Shown: piece by piece, positions 21,619 through 34,143 of the stretch
Layout: the number at the start of each line of letters is the position of its first letter
Numbering within the stretch: position 1 is the stretch's first letter
Source: Pegoplata infirma
Taxonomy: Eukaryota; Arthropoda; Insecta; Diptera; Anthomyiidae
Direction: 5' to 3'
NCBI GenBank assembly: GCA_963921195.1
Contig: OY992536.1
Location: forward strand, 175,902,995-175,966,994
DNA: 64,000 nt
Notes under the pieces: model-generated
Told to the model about the DNA's origin: nothing
Database searches by the model: none
Seen by the model: only the letters and a program-made list of their open reading frames with translations
Translations under genes and position numbers: made by a program

Positions 21619-24295
21619 ACAAGTAAAAAAGTTAAATTCGGCCTTGCCGAATGTAGTGATACCCTCCACAATTTCAAAAAGATTATTGCAAACAACTTTA
21701 TTTAAAAGGAAATTACTTTTGAAAAAAAAAAAATTTAAAAAAAATTTCCGCGAAAAAAAATTTTGGTAAAAAAAAAATCCGCGATTTTTTTATTTTTTTG
21801 TCAAAAAATATGTTCGTATTTGTTTAAATACCATTTGGTGTTCAATAAGGGTGTTCTTAACAGTAAGGGAAAAATTTAAAATGTTTTAATTGCTTGGCAC
21901 TGGGCAGAATTTTGTTCCTTTGTACTAAAAACTTAATAATAAAAAATTTGGAGTTAATCCGATAACTTTAAGTGGACGCGGAAACGACCTGAAGTTTGAA
22001 TAACGGATTACAAGGGAAAAAAATTACGTTTTACTCATTTTCTCAATTTTTTCGATATTTTAAGTTAAGTTTGAATTCAAATGGTTACAGAATTGTGATG
22101 TGGAGTACATTACCTTTGTAATAAGGCAATAAAAACTAAAATCGGTTAAAAATCAGTCAAGTTATTACAACTGCCCCAGGCAACTAGCGTGTGGCAGACC
22201 ACTTGATCAAAGATTTCGAGTTCAATTTTTGAAATTGATTGAAATTATCTACTATAGCAACATTTTTTTATTCTTTACTTGCCAATGTACTAAGGTGATA
22301 GGAATTTTTCATATTGTGTTATGCTAACTTGTTTTTAAATAATTGTAAAAAGGTCTAAATTTTTCAACCCTGTTTTCAAATCTCCAATTTTAAATTTTAT
22401 TTTTTTTTGGCAAATAAAATTTAAAAAAATCGACCATTGGACCATAGGATTTTGTTAACCACATATAAGGGAATAAAAATTACAAAAATTGTAGACATTC
22501 CATTTTTCATTCGGCTAATTTAGCGATTTTATTTCGGCGGATTTCGAGATAATAGTGATTTTGGTAACTTTTTTAGCTTTTAGTTAATTTTTTTATTTTT
22601 TTTAACAAATTACTACAGAATAATATAGAATACTTTTATTTCTTTAATCAAGGCAAAATTGAGATATTAAAAATTGACCCAGTTAAAAGTCAAAGGTCAA
22701 ATTTGAGAACAATTTGAATTTTTAAAGATTAACAATTTTTTTGAGCGGATATTTATGAAACTCCTGGATGTTATTTTAATATGACTAAACATAAATGGTT
22801 TATTATTAAAATTTGGAAAATTAACCCATAAGTGCTATTCGGGTCTATATTTTTTTTATTTAATGGAAAAAATATAAGAATATTATTTCATAGGGTCATA
22901 TAGACCCCAACAGCATTTAAGGGTTAATGCTCTGAATTTTTATAAGCCATTATTTTTTAAATGTTATTAAAATAACATTTAAGAGTTTTATTAATATACG
23001 CTCGAAAAATCTGTAAATCTTTAAAAATTCAAATTCTTCTAAAATTTGACCTTTGACCTTTAACTGGGTCAATTTTTCATATCTTAATTTTGCCCTGATT
23101 AAAGGAATTGAAGTGTTCTATATTATTCTGTAGTAATTCGGTAGGAAACATATGAAGTTTGTTAAAAAAAATTAACTAAAAGCTAAAAAAGTTACCAAAA
23201 TTACTATTATCTCGAAATCCGCCGAATTAAAATCGCTTAACTAGACGAATGAAAAAAGGAATGTCTACAATTTTTGTAATTTTTATTCCCTTATATATGC
23301 TTAACAAAATCGTATGGTCCAATGGTCGATTTTTTTAAATTTTATATGCCTAAAAAAAATAAAATTTAAAATTGGAGATTTGAAAACAGGGCTGGAAAAT
23401 TTAGACCTTTTTACCATTAATTAAAAACAAGTTAGCATAACACAATATGAAAAATACTTATCACCTTAGTACATTGGCAAGTAAAGAATAAAAAAATGTT
23501 GCTATAGTAGATAATTTCAATCAATTTCAAAAATTGAACTCGAAATCTTTTATCAAGTGGTCTGCCACACGTTAGTTGCCTGGGGCAGTTGTAATAACTT
23601 GGCTAATTTTTAACCGATTTTAGTTTTTGTTGCCTTATTACAAAGGTAATGTACTCCACATCACAATTCTGTAACCATTTGAATTCAAACTTAACTTAAA
23701 ATATCGAAAAAATTGAGAAAATGAGTAAAAAGTCATTTTTTCCCCTTGTAATCCGTTATTCAAACTTCGAGTCGTTTCCGCGTCCACTTAAAGTTATCGG
23801 ATTAACTCCAAATTTTTTAGTATTAAGTTTTTAGTACAAAGGAACAAAATTCTGCCCAGTGCAACACAAAAATCCGAAATAAAAAAATAAGAACACCCTT
23901 AGTGTTCAATTATGTTTACATATGCCAACCAGAAGCCGAATTAAAGCATTTTGTATTTTTAGGTTATGTTGAATGTACTGACATTTTTGAGGTGCGCTTA
24001 CATTTTCGTTCATAACTTTTGAACCGCTGAACCGATATCGCTCAAATGCAATACCAAACTTCTCGGGAGAACTTCCAATATATATGTTAAGTTTCAGTCA
24101 CCTCTGTGCAATATTTTGTCCGCGAGAGCATTTTCCACAGACAGACGGACAGACGGACATCGCTAGAATGTCTTAAAATCGATCGGGCATCATGAATATA
24201 TATACTTTATGGGGTCCCAGACCGATATTTCGATGAGTTACAAACGGAATGACAAACTTATATATACCCTCTATCACTAAGTGGAGGGTATAAAA
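21619..24295 (-). mobile_element. Mini-me-like fly repeat, copy 2, split by a palindrome
   Basis: On the minus strand it starts TATACCCTCCACTTAGTG (24290s), continues with the ataagtttgtcattccgttt core and a short GTCC/GTCT tract, and ends ...ttaacttttttacttgtta at 21619. The 2-kb palindromic element at 21846-23901 interrupts it. The uninterrupted sequence is seen in the partial copy at 53790-54110. Confidence 0.8.
21846..23901. mobile_element. 2056-bp near-perfect palindromic element, 8-bp TSD
   Basis: The ends TAAGGGTGTTCTTA and TAAGAACACCCTTA are exact 14-bp inverted repeats, flanked by gtgttcaa at 21838-21845 and 23902-23909. After about 30 diverged bases, each arm (about 1 kb) is the reverse complement of the other through to a short loop near 22870, where gggtctatat pairs with atatagaccc. 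There is no transposase frame. The TAAGG terminus and 8-bp duplication suit the hAT superfamily. The transcript of either strand would form a hairpin about 1 kb long. Confidence 0.92.
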
Positions 24296-24805
24296 ACAGT
24301 TCAGAACAAATTACAAATTTTCAGAAATAAGTCGGGGAATTTAAAATAAGCTAGAAAATCTAGAAAAACTTACAAAACTGGAAATGTTAAAAAAAAGTAA
24401 GGGATCTACAAGGGTAAGTCTTCTTTTTTCAAAAACCGAAAACATTAAAATATAGGAGAAACAAGTTTGAGTGTTCTCTTCTTTAAACTTAATTAAAAAA
24501 AAAATATCATATAATTTTTTATTTGACGCAATTAAAAATTTACTTAAAAGTTTTAAAAAAGATTAAGTAAATAACACTGTGCTACAACAGTCAACAAAAA
24601 ATACGCAGGGATTCTCGTATGAAAATTAGAGTTGGTTGGGGTCCATATAGTACGAAAGTAATCATAGTTTTTTTTTTTGATTACTTCGTTTAGTCATTTT
24701 TTATTAGCACATGTTCTTGAAACTTAGCCACTTTATTGTAAGTAACTGTTCTCCTCTATTTCAACTAAAATGAAATTATGTATAATAGTGAAATATAATA
24801 TTCAC
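24296..24805. other. AT-rich sequence, no gene seen
   Basis: Nothing coding and no clear repeat structure was recognised between the mini-me-like copy and the first CCCGGC element. Confidence 0.4.
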
Positions 24806-24986
24806 AACCCGGCTAAAAATGTTGTATATTATCATATATGATATCATATATGAGGCCATATATAGTATCATATATAGTATCAAATATGGTCTCATATATG
24901 AACATATTCCAAAATTGGCGCTTATATAAGACACGACCATATATGATCCAATATATGTGATCATATATTGTATCATATATTGTACT

Positions 24987-26549
24987 TAGAGAATGCATCC
25001 CGGGATTTCCCGTCCCGGGATTCCCGGGAAATTCGTCATTTTTCATTTCCCGTATTCCCGGGAAATTTGTGCGGGATTCCCGGGAATTTTAAAAAATGTA
25101 TATAAGCAAGTTAACTGCTGTATATAAAATAAATAAATAAATAAATAAATGTTTAAATATAAGTTCTCGGATTTTCGCTCACTACAAAATTGAAAATATG
25201 TGCTTAGAATATGCACTTAAAAATCAAAAATATGCACTAAAAATTTGAAAATATTTAATAAAAACAATTAAAAAATTGTTTTTCATAAGAAAATGTTTTA
25301 CTAAAAGCAAAACATATGAAGTTTATGACCTTGTACCGACACAGAAGTTGAAGATTTTTAAGTTAAAAAATTGTATAATTAAAAAAATATTTTCATAGTA
25401 TTTATGAACAAATTCTTAAAAATGTATAAACCTTTCATAAATTCTTTGAACTTTTTTATTCATCAAAAAAATTATTATATTTTTCAATTCCACATATTAA
25501 GAATTATTCATAAATACTATGAAAAAGTTCATAAATATTATGAAAAAGTTAATAAACTCTTAAGAATTAGTTCATAAATACTATGCATTTACTTTTGTGC
25601 AACACAAATATTTTTTAAACATAAATTATACCTCTATAAAACTTCTTTTCGATTACTTTTAATTTATATTTGAATTTGTGTAATATTTTCAGTTTTCTTA
25701 TCTATAACGAAATGAGAAAAAATATGCATTTTCGTAAAAATCTGAAAAATAAGCAAAAACAAACATTTTTTAAACTGTTTTAAGATTAAAAAAAAAACTT
25801 AACAGGACATTGCTTATTTTTTTTTTTAAATACAGTTTTTAGCATAATTTGTTGTTTTTGTTTTATTACACTGAATTAATATTGTATTTTGTTTTTAAAT
25901 GTACCCTGCAAAAAAAGTCATTACCACTTCCTAGTGGAGTGCTTTAAAACTATAACAAATGTAATGAAATACAACAAAAATAACAAAAAAACACAGGACA
26001 AAAACACACAAACATTCTTTTCTACTCCAGAATTCATAGTTATTCAGTTCTTAACTCTTTACCATCCGCAACACTCCCATACAAATGTAAGTAGATATTC
26101 AGTAGAAAAGAAGTACTCCGGGAAGTAGTTGGAAGTTGTTTGAAAACTCGGAGTACTTCTTATCTACTGAATATCTACTTACATTTGTATGGGAGTGTCG
26201 CGAAAGGTAATGAGTTAAGAGCTGAATATCAACTTTTTATGGAGTAGAAAAGAATGCCTTTGCGATTTTTCCTTGTGTTTTTTGATATTTTTGTTGTATT
26301 TCATTACATTTGTTATAGTTTTAAAGCACTCCAAATAGAAGTACTCCGCACTTTTTTTGCTGGGGTATGTTATGTATTGGCCTTGTTAGACGTACCAATT
26401 TCGCAAAAAAAAATATATAAAATAAATTGATAAAAACTAAAAAAAAAATATTATTGGTTTTTAGTGCGGGATCCCGGGAATCCCGGGAAATTCAAAATTT
26501 TTTCCCGCTTTCCCGGGAAATGGAAAAGTGCGGGAAATTGCGATCACTA
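24987..26549. mobile_element. hAT-like MITE with TCCCGGGAA motifs, TSD attgtact
   Basis: The ends are TAGAGAATGCATCCCGGG and, read inward from the other side, TAGTGATCGCAATTTCCCG. They fit the hAT TAGNG terminus. The 8-bp duplication attgtact (24979-24986, 26550-26557) interrupts the CATATAT array of copy A. GGGATTCCCGGGAA words cluster at both ends. It carries another palindromic MITE inside. Confidence 0.9.
25904..26365. mobile_element. 462-bp palindromic CCC(C)AGC-type MITE, TSD ta
   Basis: The left end is CCCTGCAAAAAAAG and the right end, inward, CCCCAGCAAAAAAAG, flanked by ta. Both arms are inverted copies (gagtgctttaaaactataac versus gttatagttttaaagcactc). The centre (about 26088-26185) is a second inverted repeat around gaagtactccg. 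Confidence 0.8.
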
Positions 26550-27118
26550 ATTGTACTATATATTTTATCATATATTGCATCATATATGATCTTGTTTTCA
26601 ATTTGTTTTACATTCTTTTTTTTATTTTTTAATTATTTTTTCATCTTAAACTATATGTAATAGATTATTATGTATATATTCACCAGAATTGCAAACGGTT
26701 TACATAAGTATAATTAAAAATAAAAAATATTTTTTTTATTCATTATGGTGTTTTTCATATATTTCAATGGAAACCTTTAGTTTGATAATTTTGATTTTTT
26801 TCTTACTCCGTTTGCATTTTTGGTGACCATATAAAAATATATAATTTAACTTCTAGATATTAGAACACATTTTGATATTAAAAAATTTAACATAAAGGAT
26901 TTAAAACATCAAGAAGCGAGCAAAGTGCTTATTAAAGGAAGGATGATTTCCTTGTTGTTTTCTTGTCTTATTGATAATTAAGATTTTCTTCAGACTTAGC
27001 TTTTTTGTTATGCTATAAACCTCATTTTAGCATATTTAAAGTCAAAATCTATAAAAGAAAAGATTTAAAATATTAATATATAAGGTATAAGGTATTTCTA
27101 GACATTTTATTGTATTAA

Positions 27119-27330
27119 AGGGCATGTCACAGGCTTAATTCCGTTCGGAATTGTAATAAGTGGTTTACTCGTAAAACGCAAAACGAATATTTTTTTTCGG
27201 AATGAAACACTTTCAAAAATCAAAGTGGGATTGAATTGCATAGGAGTGGATTTATTCCGAAAAAATATTTTGTTTTACGTTTTTAGAGGAAAAACCACTT
27301 CGGAACGGAATTGACTCTGTGACAGGCCCT
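27119..27330. mobile_element. 212-bp MITE, GGGCATGTCACAG ends
   Basis: GGGCATGTCACAGGCTTAAT is mirrored by the right end inward, GGGCCTGTCACAGAGTCAAT. Copy B has the empty site (gtattaaagtattacc). A miniature relative of 87 bp lies at 60924-61010. The duplicated target is taa or TTAA; the boundary is ambiguous by one base. Confidence 0.8.
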
Positions 27331-27819
27331 TAAGTATTACCAACAATAGCATTTGGTGCTGATGGGTTTTAATGATAACACTGATATCATTTAAAGAAAC
27401 AACCATGTGCCTTTAAATATTGTCTTCTTAGATTCATGTTAATGTATTTTGTTAAGACCATGGGATGCTTAAGACCATCGAATACTTTTTACGGAATTCC
27501 AACTGAAAAAATATTAAAAATAATTCCACATTCCTTTTTTATTCCAGCAAAAAATAACTTGCTACTACTAAAAATATTTTTAACTCATAATAAGCAAATG
27601 AGTACTTAAAACTTTTAATAAAAGCAATATATTTAGTATTATGTATATTATCTTACTGGGTTATATTTGTTAGGATATTTAAACGAGAGGGATAAATAAA
27701 CTATTAATACTTACATCATGCCGACAATATTTTCCATGTAGGTAAGGTGACAGTCTTCTTGTGATTGTTAGTAAAAAAGTTGTCCTTCCCAAATCGTAAC
27801 TCAACATCAAAACTGATTA

Positions 27820-28300
27820 TACGTTCTTTTCATTTCCGACAGTAAGGGATGTCAAAAGTTTGTAGTGTTGAAATAGTGATAACGTTATGGTGATGCATAT
27901 GCTTTTTCCGCCAAGTTGAGTGAGCTGAACGTTGCTGCTCATTTGAATTTTCTGTTGAATTTTCTGTAACTCGTAACTCGACCTTCAAACTGCATATATG
28001 TATGTTCCTTCCATTTCCAATTTGCTATTGCGACAGTAAGGGATTTCAAAATAGTTTGTAGTGTTGAAATCGTAGTGATAACGTTAGGTGCGTATAGTTG
28101 AATTTCTTCAACTCGTAACTCGGTATCAAAACTGCTTATACGATCTTTTTATTTGGAATTTGATATGGCGACATTAAGGGATTTGGAAAAAGTTTGTAAT
28201 ATTGGAATCGTAGTGATAACATTATGGTGGTGCATATGCCCACTCCTCCAAGTTGCGAAAGCTTAACGTAGCTGCATAGTTTAATTTTCTTCAACATTTA
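27820..28300. repeat. Three-unit tandem repeat inside copy A
   Basis: The units begin near cgacagtaagggatt at about 27838, 28032 and 28168 (spacing 140-195 bp) and contain gtagtgataacgttatgg. The equivalent triplets lie at about 40260-40740 (D, inverted), 44500-44900 (B) and 48880-49370 (C). Confidence 0.8.
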
Positions 28301-28442
28301 TGTACTCCATAGCATACATGGGATTTTTTAATTTCCATTAAATTTTAATTACCATTTCTTTATCAAATGGAAATTATAAACCCATTTCCATTTATCGAAA
28401 TTAAAATTGAAAATTTTTGAATTTCCATTTCCTTATGCCTTT

Positions 28443-28601
28443 ATGATACCTGCTTTTTTCAAGTTACTTGTTGCTGCATTTATTAGGGGTTTTCTATGGG
28501 AATTTCGATAAATTCAAAATTTTTGGTTGAAGTTATCGAAATTTTTATAGAAAAACCCTAATAAATGCAGCAACAAGCAACTTGAAAAAAGCAGGTATCA
28601 T
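28443..28601. repeat. 159-bp hairpin MITE
   Basis: atgatacctgcttttttcaa is mirrored by ttgaaaaaagcaggtatcat. The arms run about 55 bp, and the middle (tttcgataa... versus ttatcgaaa) also pairs, so almost the whole sequence folds back. Confidence 0.85.
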
Positions 28602-30207
28602 ACGCACTTTAGCAAATTAAAATGTATGGTTGTTGAATCGACTACAAATGGTAATTAAATTTAAAAATAATTTTGAGTTTTTAAATTAATTTGAAAATTT
28701 TTAAATTTGTTCGATTTGCCAACAATATTTCAATAGTATGGTTACGAACCTGTATTTATGTGTCAATATAGAAAAAAATAAATTATAAAAAAAAAAAATA
28801 AACTTATATAAGAAAACTAAACAAAAAAAATGTTTAAAATGATAAAACCCCTATTTTATTGGCGAATTCCGATTCTGAAAACGTGGTAAGGTAAGTTTTT
28901 GAGATGTTTAAAGTAGTTTTACTTAGCCATATATGCATAAAAATGTAACAAAATTGTTTATTTTAGCAGAAAGAAAATGAACTCCTGCCTCATATCTTAT
29001 CTCAAAATTCAAGACAATATATGTAATTAAATGGTAAGTTTTTTGTATATTTAAACGTAAAGGATTTACCACAAAATCTAAAAAACCTATGTACATAATG
29101 AAACGGAACTGGCGAATTATATTTTTTCAGCTATACCCTACAACATGTTTTGATATCATTAGTTATTGATAACGACCACAACAGATACATATATAAGAAG
29201 AAATTGATTGATAATTGCGATCTGTATCTTGTATATGCCATTTACATTGATGGGCAGACGGACGGATATTGCCAAATCGACGCAAACAGTGCAAGTTTTT
29301 CTTCTATTACAGCAATACATTGCACAGTGGTTATTATCGTTTTTTTTGTAATAATTCTGTCATTTAGTAAGTACTGGACCGATTGCAGTGCAATTTATAC
29401 CAGTTATAGTTTACACGTAATTTTGAGCTTAAGTTTAGACGGAGGACCCCACATGTCCAATAGAATGCCTCCAGGGGCCCCTAAAGTAGGACGACTTTTG
29501 CATGCAAAGGCTTTAAGTGCTTGCCAAATTTTTGTTATTATCCGAGTTTTATGTAGTAAATACCTAAATAAAACATTCTTGAAGTAGTCGTGATCTCCTT
29601 TACTTTCCGATTTATAAAGGGGAAAATTTTAATTTTTTCCGATCCGATTTTTTTCAACCCTGAATTTTTAGATAGCTAGATAAATTTGTGATGTTTTAAA
29701 ATCTTAACGAATAAAATATCTTTTTTTTTTAAAGTTACACTATTTTAAACTTTGCTTTCAGCTTAAAAGTTTCGTTCTGAACATGCAAATTTTTTCGACT
29801 GATCTGAGAGACGTAAATGATTTTAAAAACTACCATGTCAAAATGTCTTATTTTGAGCTCCCCAGCCTTATCGAAAGTTGACCAATTTTTAACACAAATT
29901 TCAACTTTACCCCCTGTTGGGCCTACCAAAGCAAACGTAGGTTCTTTAATATGTAAGTAGCTTACAACTTGAATAGATAATAGTCCCCGCCTTTAATATA
30001 GGCGTGGCAGCAAAAAAAGCAAAAAATCAGGTTTTTTGGAATGTTAACAATTTTTAACAAATTGGGAATTGGGGAATTCCCTTCATCAAATCTTTATATT
30101 TTGTTTTGTGTTTACTATTGCTATAGTAAGACCTATGTATATAAATTTTAAATTTTATTACAATATGCTCAAAAACAAAATTTTATTGCATATTCAAAAT
30201 ATATGTA
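28602..30207. other. No confident gene; interior of the CATACATGGGA element
   Basis: A 145-codon frame at 29150-29587 shows no recognisable domain and contains a cagacggacggatat phrase like those in mini-me-type repeats. Donor-like cgtg|gtaag sits at about 28883. Treat as repeat-derived. Confidence 0.35.
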
Positions 30208-30518
30208 CAGTCAAACTCGGTTATAACGAACTCGGTTATAACGAATTCTCGGTTATAACGAACTAATTCTAATGTCCCGACGTTGTAGCATCAATTTTAA
30301 CACAAAATACTTCTTTTATAACGAACTCGGTTATAACGAATCCTAGGTTAAAACGAACTGCTTATTATGGTCCAACGAACACAATTTCATATATATTTAC
30401 CTTTTTATAACGAATTCCTGTAAACATTTTTTAATGTTTGGCAATCATGTTTATCAAACTAACAAAAGGTTGAATTTTTTTGGTTTATATAATAATTTTC
30501 ATAGAATTTATTTATATA

Positions 30519-30814
30519 AGTTAATAAGTCACACGCTTTCCTAACCGATTACACGATTTTAAATTGAAACAACGTGTTCAAGTGTCAAAATGAGACTAAC
30601 TCTTTTATTGTAGTTTATTTACATCTATGTCTTACATCTATTCTTAAAATTAACTGTTCGGAATGGCGTTGCCAAATTAATGATGAATTCAATTAGGGAA
30701 TTCCGAATAAGAAAATAAAATGTTACAATTCTTTTCATATCTTTTATAATGTTTTAATTTTATATTGGGTGTTAACTATTTAATAGTATTCCAAATTGAT
30801 AGTATGTGTTAACT
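30519..30814 (-). repeat. Gypsy 3' LTR
   Basis: 296 bp, same as 36391-36686. The G-run just inside is the polypurine tract. Confidence 0.95.
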
Positions 30815-30825
30815 TCCCCCCTTCT
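30815..30825 (-). promoter_or_regulatory. Polypurine tract
   Basis: The minus strand reads agaagggggga immediately before the 3' LTR, the expected primer for plus-strand synthesis. Confidence 0.85.
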
Positions 30826-31073
30826 AAGCCTAAAACGTCCCCGTTTCCATAACATTTACTTTACAAAATGTTTGTGTCCGATTAGACTTATACTATCTAT
30901 AACTATTAATACAAAGATGCTTAATATCTATTAATCATAAATTTCCTTAAATATATTTTATTATGACAATTAAGTATCTTACAAATTAAGCGAAAAAAAA
31001 AAGAATTTGTTTTCTTTTTTAACAAAATGAATAGAAATTTAAAGACTAAGAAAGCTTAAGTTTACGTTTGAGG

Positions 31074-31736
31074 TTATCTTAAGTTATTTTTATGCACTTG
31101 TCTGCCGTCTATTATTACTTTTGTACCTAAGTCCTTTTGAACAACTTTTTCTAAATATACCTTATCGATCTTATTGCCCAACCTTTTATTTCGTCGAACG
31201 AATACAATGTCGCCTGTGTTAAATTTTCGGTTACTAGCATCCAGATTGGTTTCAGTTTTTGCTTGTGCGGCAACTATTTTTTCGCGTATTTCTTCCAAGT
31301 TGTCAGTAGTACAAGTTTGAATAATATCTATCGGTTTTCTGTTTGTAACGGAATGTATTGTATTATTGTATCTATGAGTGGAAATAAGAATTAAATCTGA
31401 TGTATCAGTAACAACATGCTGTGCATTAACGCATCTGGCAATTTCAAGCAAGGTCGAGTGGAACCTTTCTACTTGACCATTGCTTTCACTATGCAGAGGC
31501 GGTATAAAAAATTGTTCAATATCAAAGAAATCCCTTAGCATATTTTTAATGGTATTCGATTGAAAAGACTTTTCGTTATCAGAAACTACGAGCTTAGTGT
31601 TTTTAAAAATATTAAGAATTTGTAAAAGGGCAGTTTTAACATCGATAAGTGCTCTTGAAGCTATTGGTATGACAACCGCATACTTTGAAAACTTGTCGAG
31701 ACAGGTAAGGAAATGTACTTTATTAGTTAAAAATAT
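31074..31736 (-). pseudogene. Gypsy integrase C-terminal two-thirds, frameshifted from pol
   Basis: An open stretch in the frame next to pol. It begins at about 31736, and the first methionine gives 155 codons from 31541. It carries the rest of the integrase core: TCLDKFSKYA early on, then VVSDNEKSF, then HSESNGQVERFHSTLLE, which supplies the third catalytic acidic residue. A C-terminal part with GDIVFVRRNKR is typical of gypsy integrase tails. The upstream pol frame ends at 31723, so the two frames overlap by a few codons. A one-base change in the five-T run at 31729-31733 separates them. The catalytic core is therefore split between two frames. Confidence 0.88.
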
Positions 31737-34125
31737 CTATGTGGAGTATATGTCCGGGAAAATCTGGTATTGGTGATGCACCAATTACTGGTTCTGATGG
31801 TTTTCTATTATATTTATTTTCCAAACATATTTTGCAATTTCTAATGATCGAAGTGAGCATTTTCTTTATCTTAGGAAAAAAATATTCCGATATAATTTGT
31901 TTGTAATTTTCATTCAAAGATCGATGGGCACGATTATGTTCCAAGTTTAATGTTTCCAATTGGTCATCTTTATTTGTTAAATCTATTACTAACGTTTGTG
32001 TGTGGATAAATTTGACCGATGAAAAATGGTCAAGTACTTCATCCTGAATTTCCGCCAAGGTGCTTAAATCGCAGTGTATTGCATTGACTACTCGAGGGTT
32101 AACACAGTTCTGCAGAGTTAATATAAGTGTCTGCATATTGGTATAGGTTATAATGTGTCTTTTATATTTTTGAAATAAAAATTTTGTTATTTTACTATCA
32201 CCCGAATGTTTAGAAATGATTAATTGATTCATGAATTGATTAACGGGGGCAGTTACCGATCTTATTGTTCTAGAAAAGGATATTTCACTGTGTACTGTTT
32301 CCGAGTCTGTGTGATTGAAATTATGCATATATTGGCGCGATAATGCGTCCGCTACTATATTTTCTTTTCCGGGTTTATAATGAAATTTCGGAGCAAAATC
32401 GGCTATAAATGCTTGCCATCTTTTGATTTTGGGGTTTGGGTTCTTGTCGGAAGTTGCGAACGTCAAGGGCTGGTGGTCAGTGAAAATGTCAATATTTTTG
32501 ACTCCGTACAAGAAATGTCGTAGTTTTTGCAAGGACCAAACAATACAGAGCAGTTCGCGCTCATTTGTAGCATAATTTTGTTCTGTAGAGGAAAGTGTTC
32601 GAGAAATCATGGTAATTGGTTTATTGTTTTGCGACAACACAGCGCCAATAGCGTTAGAACTAGCGTCGGTCGTCAATTCAAAAGTCTTATTGAAATCAGG
32701 ATGCTGAAGCAGTACGTCGTCAGAAGCTAGAATACGCTTAACCTTTTTGAACGCGTTGAGCGCTTCTTGTGACAAACTGATTTTAACATTCTTTGACGTT
32801 CTTGCGTTAACATTCCCATTTTCTCCACGAAGGTATGTAGTTAGCGGTTTAACTATGTCAGCGTAATTTTTAATAAACCTTCTATAGTATCCGGCAAGAC
32901 CAATAAAAGATCTTAAAGCCCTAAGAGATTTAGGTACCTGAAAATTGAGGATATCATGAACCTTATCCGGAGATGTTTTGATTCCATTTCGACAGATAAC
33001 AAATCCTAGAAATTCAACTTCACACCTAAAGAATTTTGATTTTTCTGTTGAGATTCGCATTCCAGCATTTGACAATTTTTTTAATATTTGATCGACATGA
33101 AAAATATGACTATTTGCGTCTTCGGAAAAAATTATAACGTCGTCCATGTAGACAAAACACGTCTTTCCAATCACGTCCCGCAAAATATCGTCAATAACTC
33201 GTTGAAAAATACTGGGAGCATTTCTGAGTCCGAAGGGTAAGCGACAGAATTCATATTTGCCGTTGTTGACACTAAACGCGGTTTTGCATCTATCCTTTTC
33301 TGCTAAGATTATCTGATGAAATCCGGATTTTAGATCAAGGGTTGTAAAAAAATTTGATTTCCCTAGATTTGATAAAATGACGGTTATATCCGGCATGGGG
33401 TATTTATCCGGAACAGTAAAATCATTTATTTTTCGAAAATCTACAACCATTCGTGATTTTTGCCTACCGTTACAATCAATGCCTTTTTTACCGACGACAT
33501 GGATAGGTGAGTTATATGGCGATGATGACTTTCTAATAATACCGTTCCTAAGGAGATTTTCTACTTCTGTATTTATAAACTCTGTTGCGGATATGGGATA
33601 CGAATAGCTACGAGAAAAAATAGGTTCTTTTTTGGTTAAGTTTATTGTGGCTTCGACTTGAGTGTTGGCTGGTAAGGCCCTATCTGGATCAGCGAATGCA
33701 ATTGCGTTGTCCTTAATAAGTTTCCTAAATTCATTATGCAAATCTTTAGGAACATAGTTGCAATCAATTTCAATTGAATTTACCTGTTTGCACAAAAAAT
33801 GGTTTATCTTTTCTTTTCCGGTTTTGTGAAAAAGAATACCCTTTCCGGCATCGATCAAAGCATCTATTTCCTTTAAAAATTCATAGCCTAGGATTCCATC
33901 GAAGGAATTCAAGCATGGCAATATAAAAAAGGTTGTTGTATGATTCAAAAGGTTTATCCTGCATTTTTCTTTAATAATGGTAGATCCATTTACTGACTTA
34001 ATTCGAAAGGGTTGAACAACTGATTTAATACCTTTAATAAAATTAAAGTTTCCTATATAATTCTTAGAGGTACCAGTGTCTATTAAAATATTAAGCTCTT
34101 GACCATTTATTGTTTTTTTTAACAA
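31723..34125 (-). pseudogene. Gypsy pol: protease, RT, RNase H and integrase start
   Basis: An 800-codon frame. Protease active site LIDTGTSKNYIG at about 14-25. Reverse transcriptase about 175-380, with RMVVDFRKIND (225-235), TTLDLKSGFHQI (261-272) and FVYMDDVIIF (324-333). RNase H with TTDASS (485-490), NERELL (521-526) and FTDHQ (548-552), all acidic residues present. The integrase zinc-binding H730-H734-C764-C767 set follows, then the first catalytic Asp in LHIDIF at the very end. It stops there because of the frameshift described for the integrase fragment. The gap to gag is 18 bp. No ATG precedes protease in a gag fusion, so pol may be made by frameshifting or reinitiation. Confidence 0.95.
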
Positions 34126-34143
34126 TATAAGGTAAGAGCGACT

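Noticed and set aside
29150..29587. 145-codon open frame
   Set aside because: No domain, AT-driven composition, and a mini-me-like phrase inside. More likely a repeat relic.
31729..31733. Programmed ribosomal frameshift in the gypsy integrase
   Set aside because: Known LTR-element frameshifts sit at gag-pol or pol-env borders, not after the first catalytic residue of integrase. A small indel in a T run is simpler.
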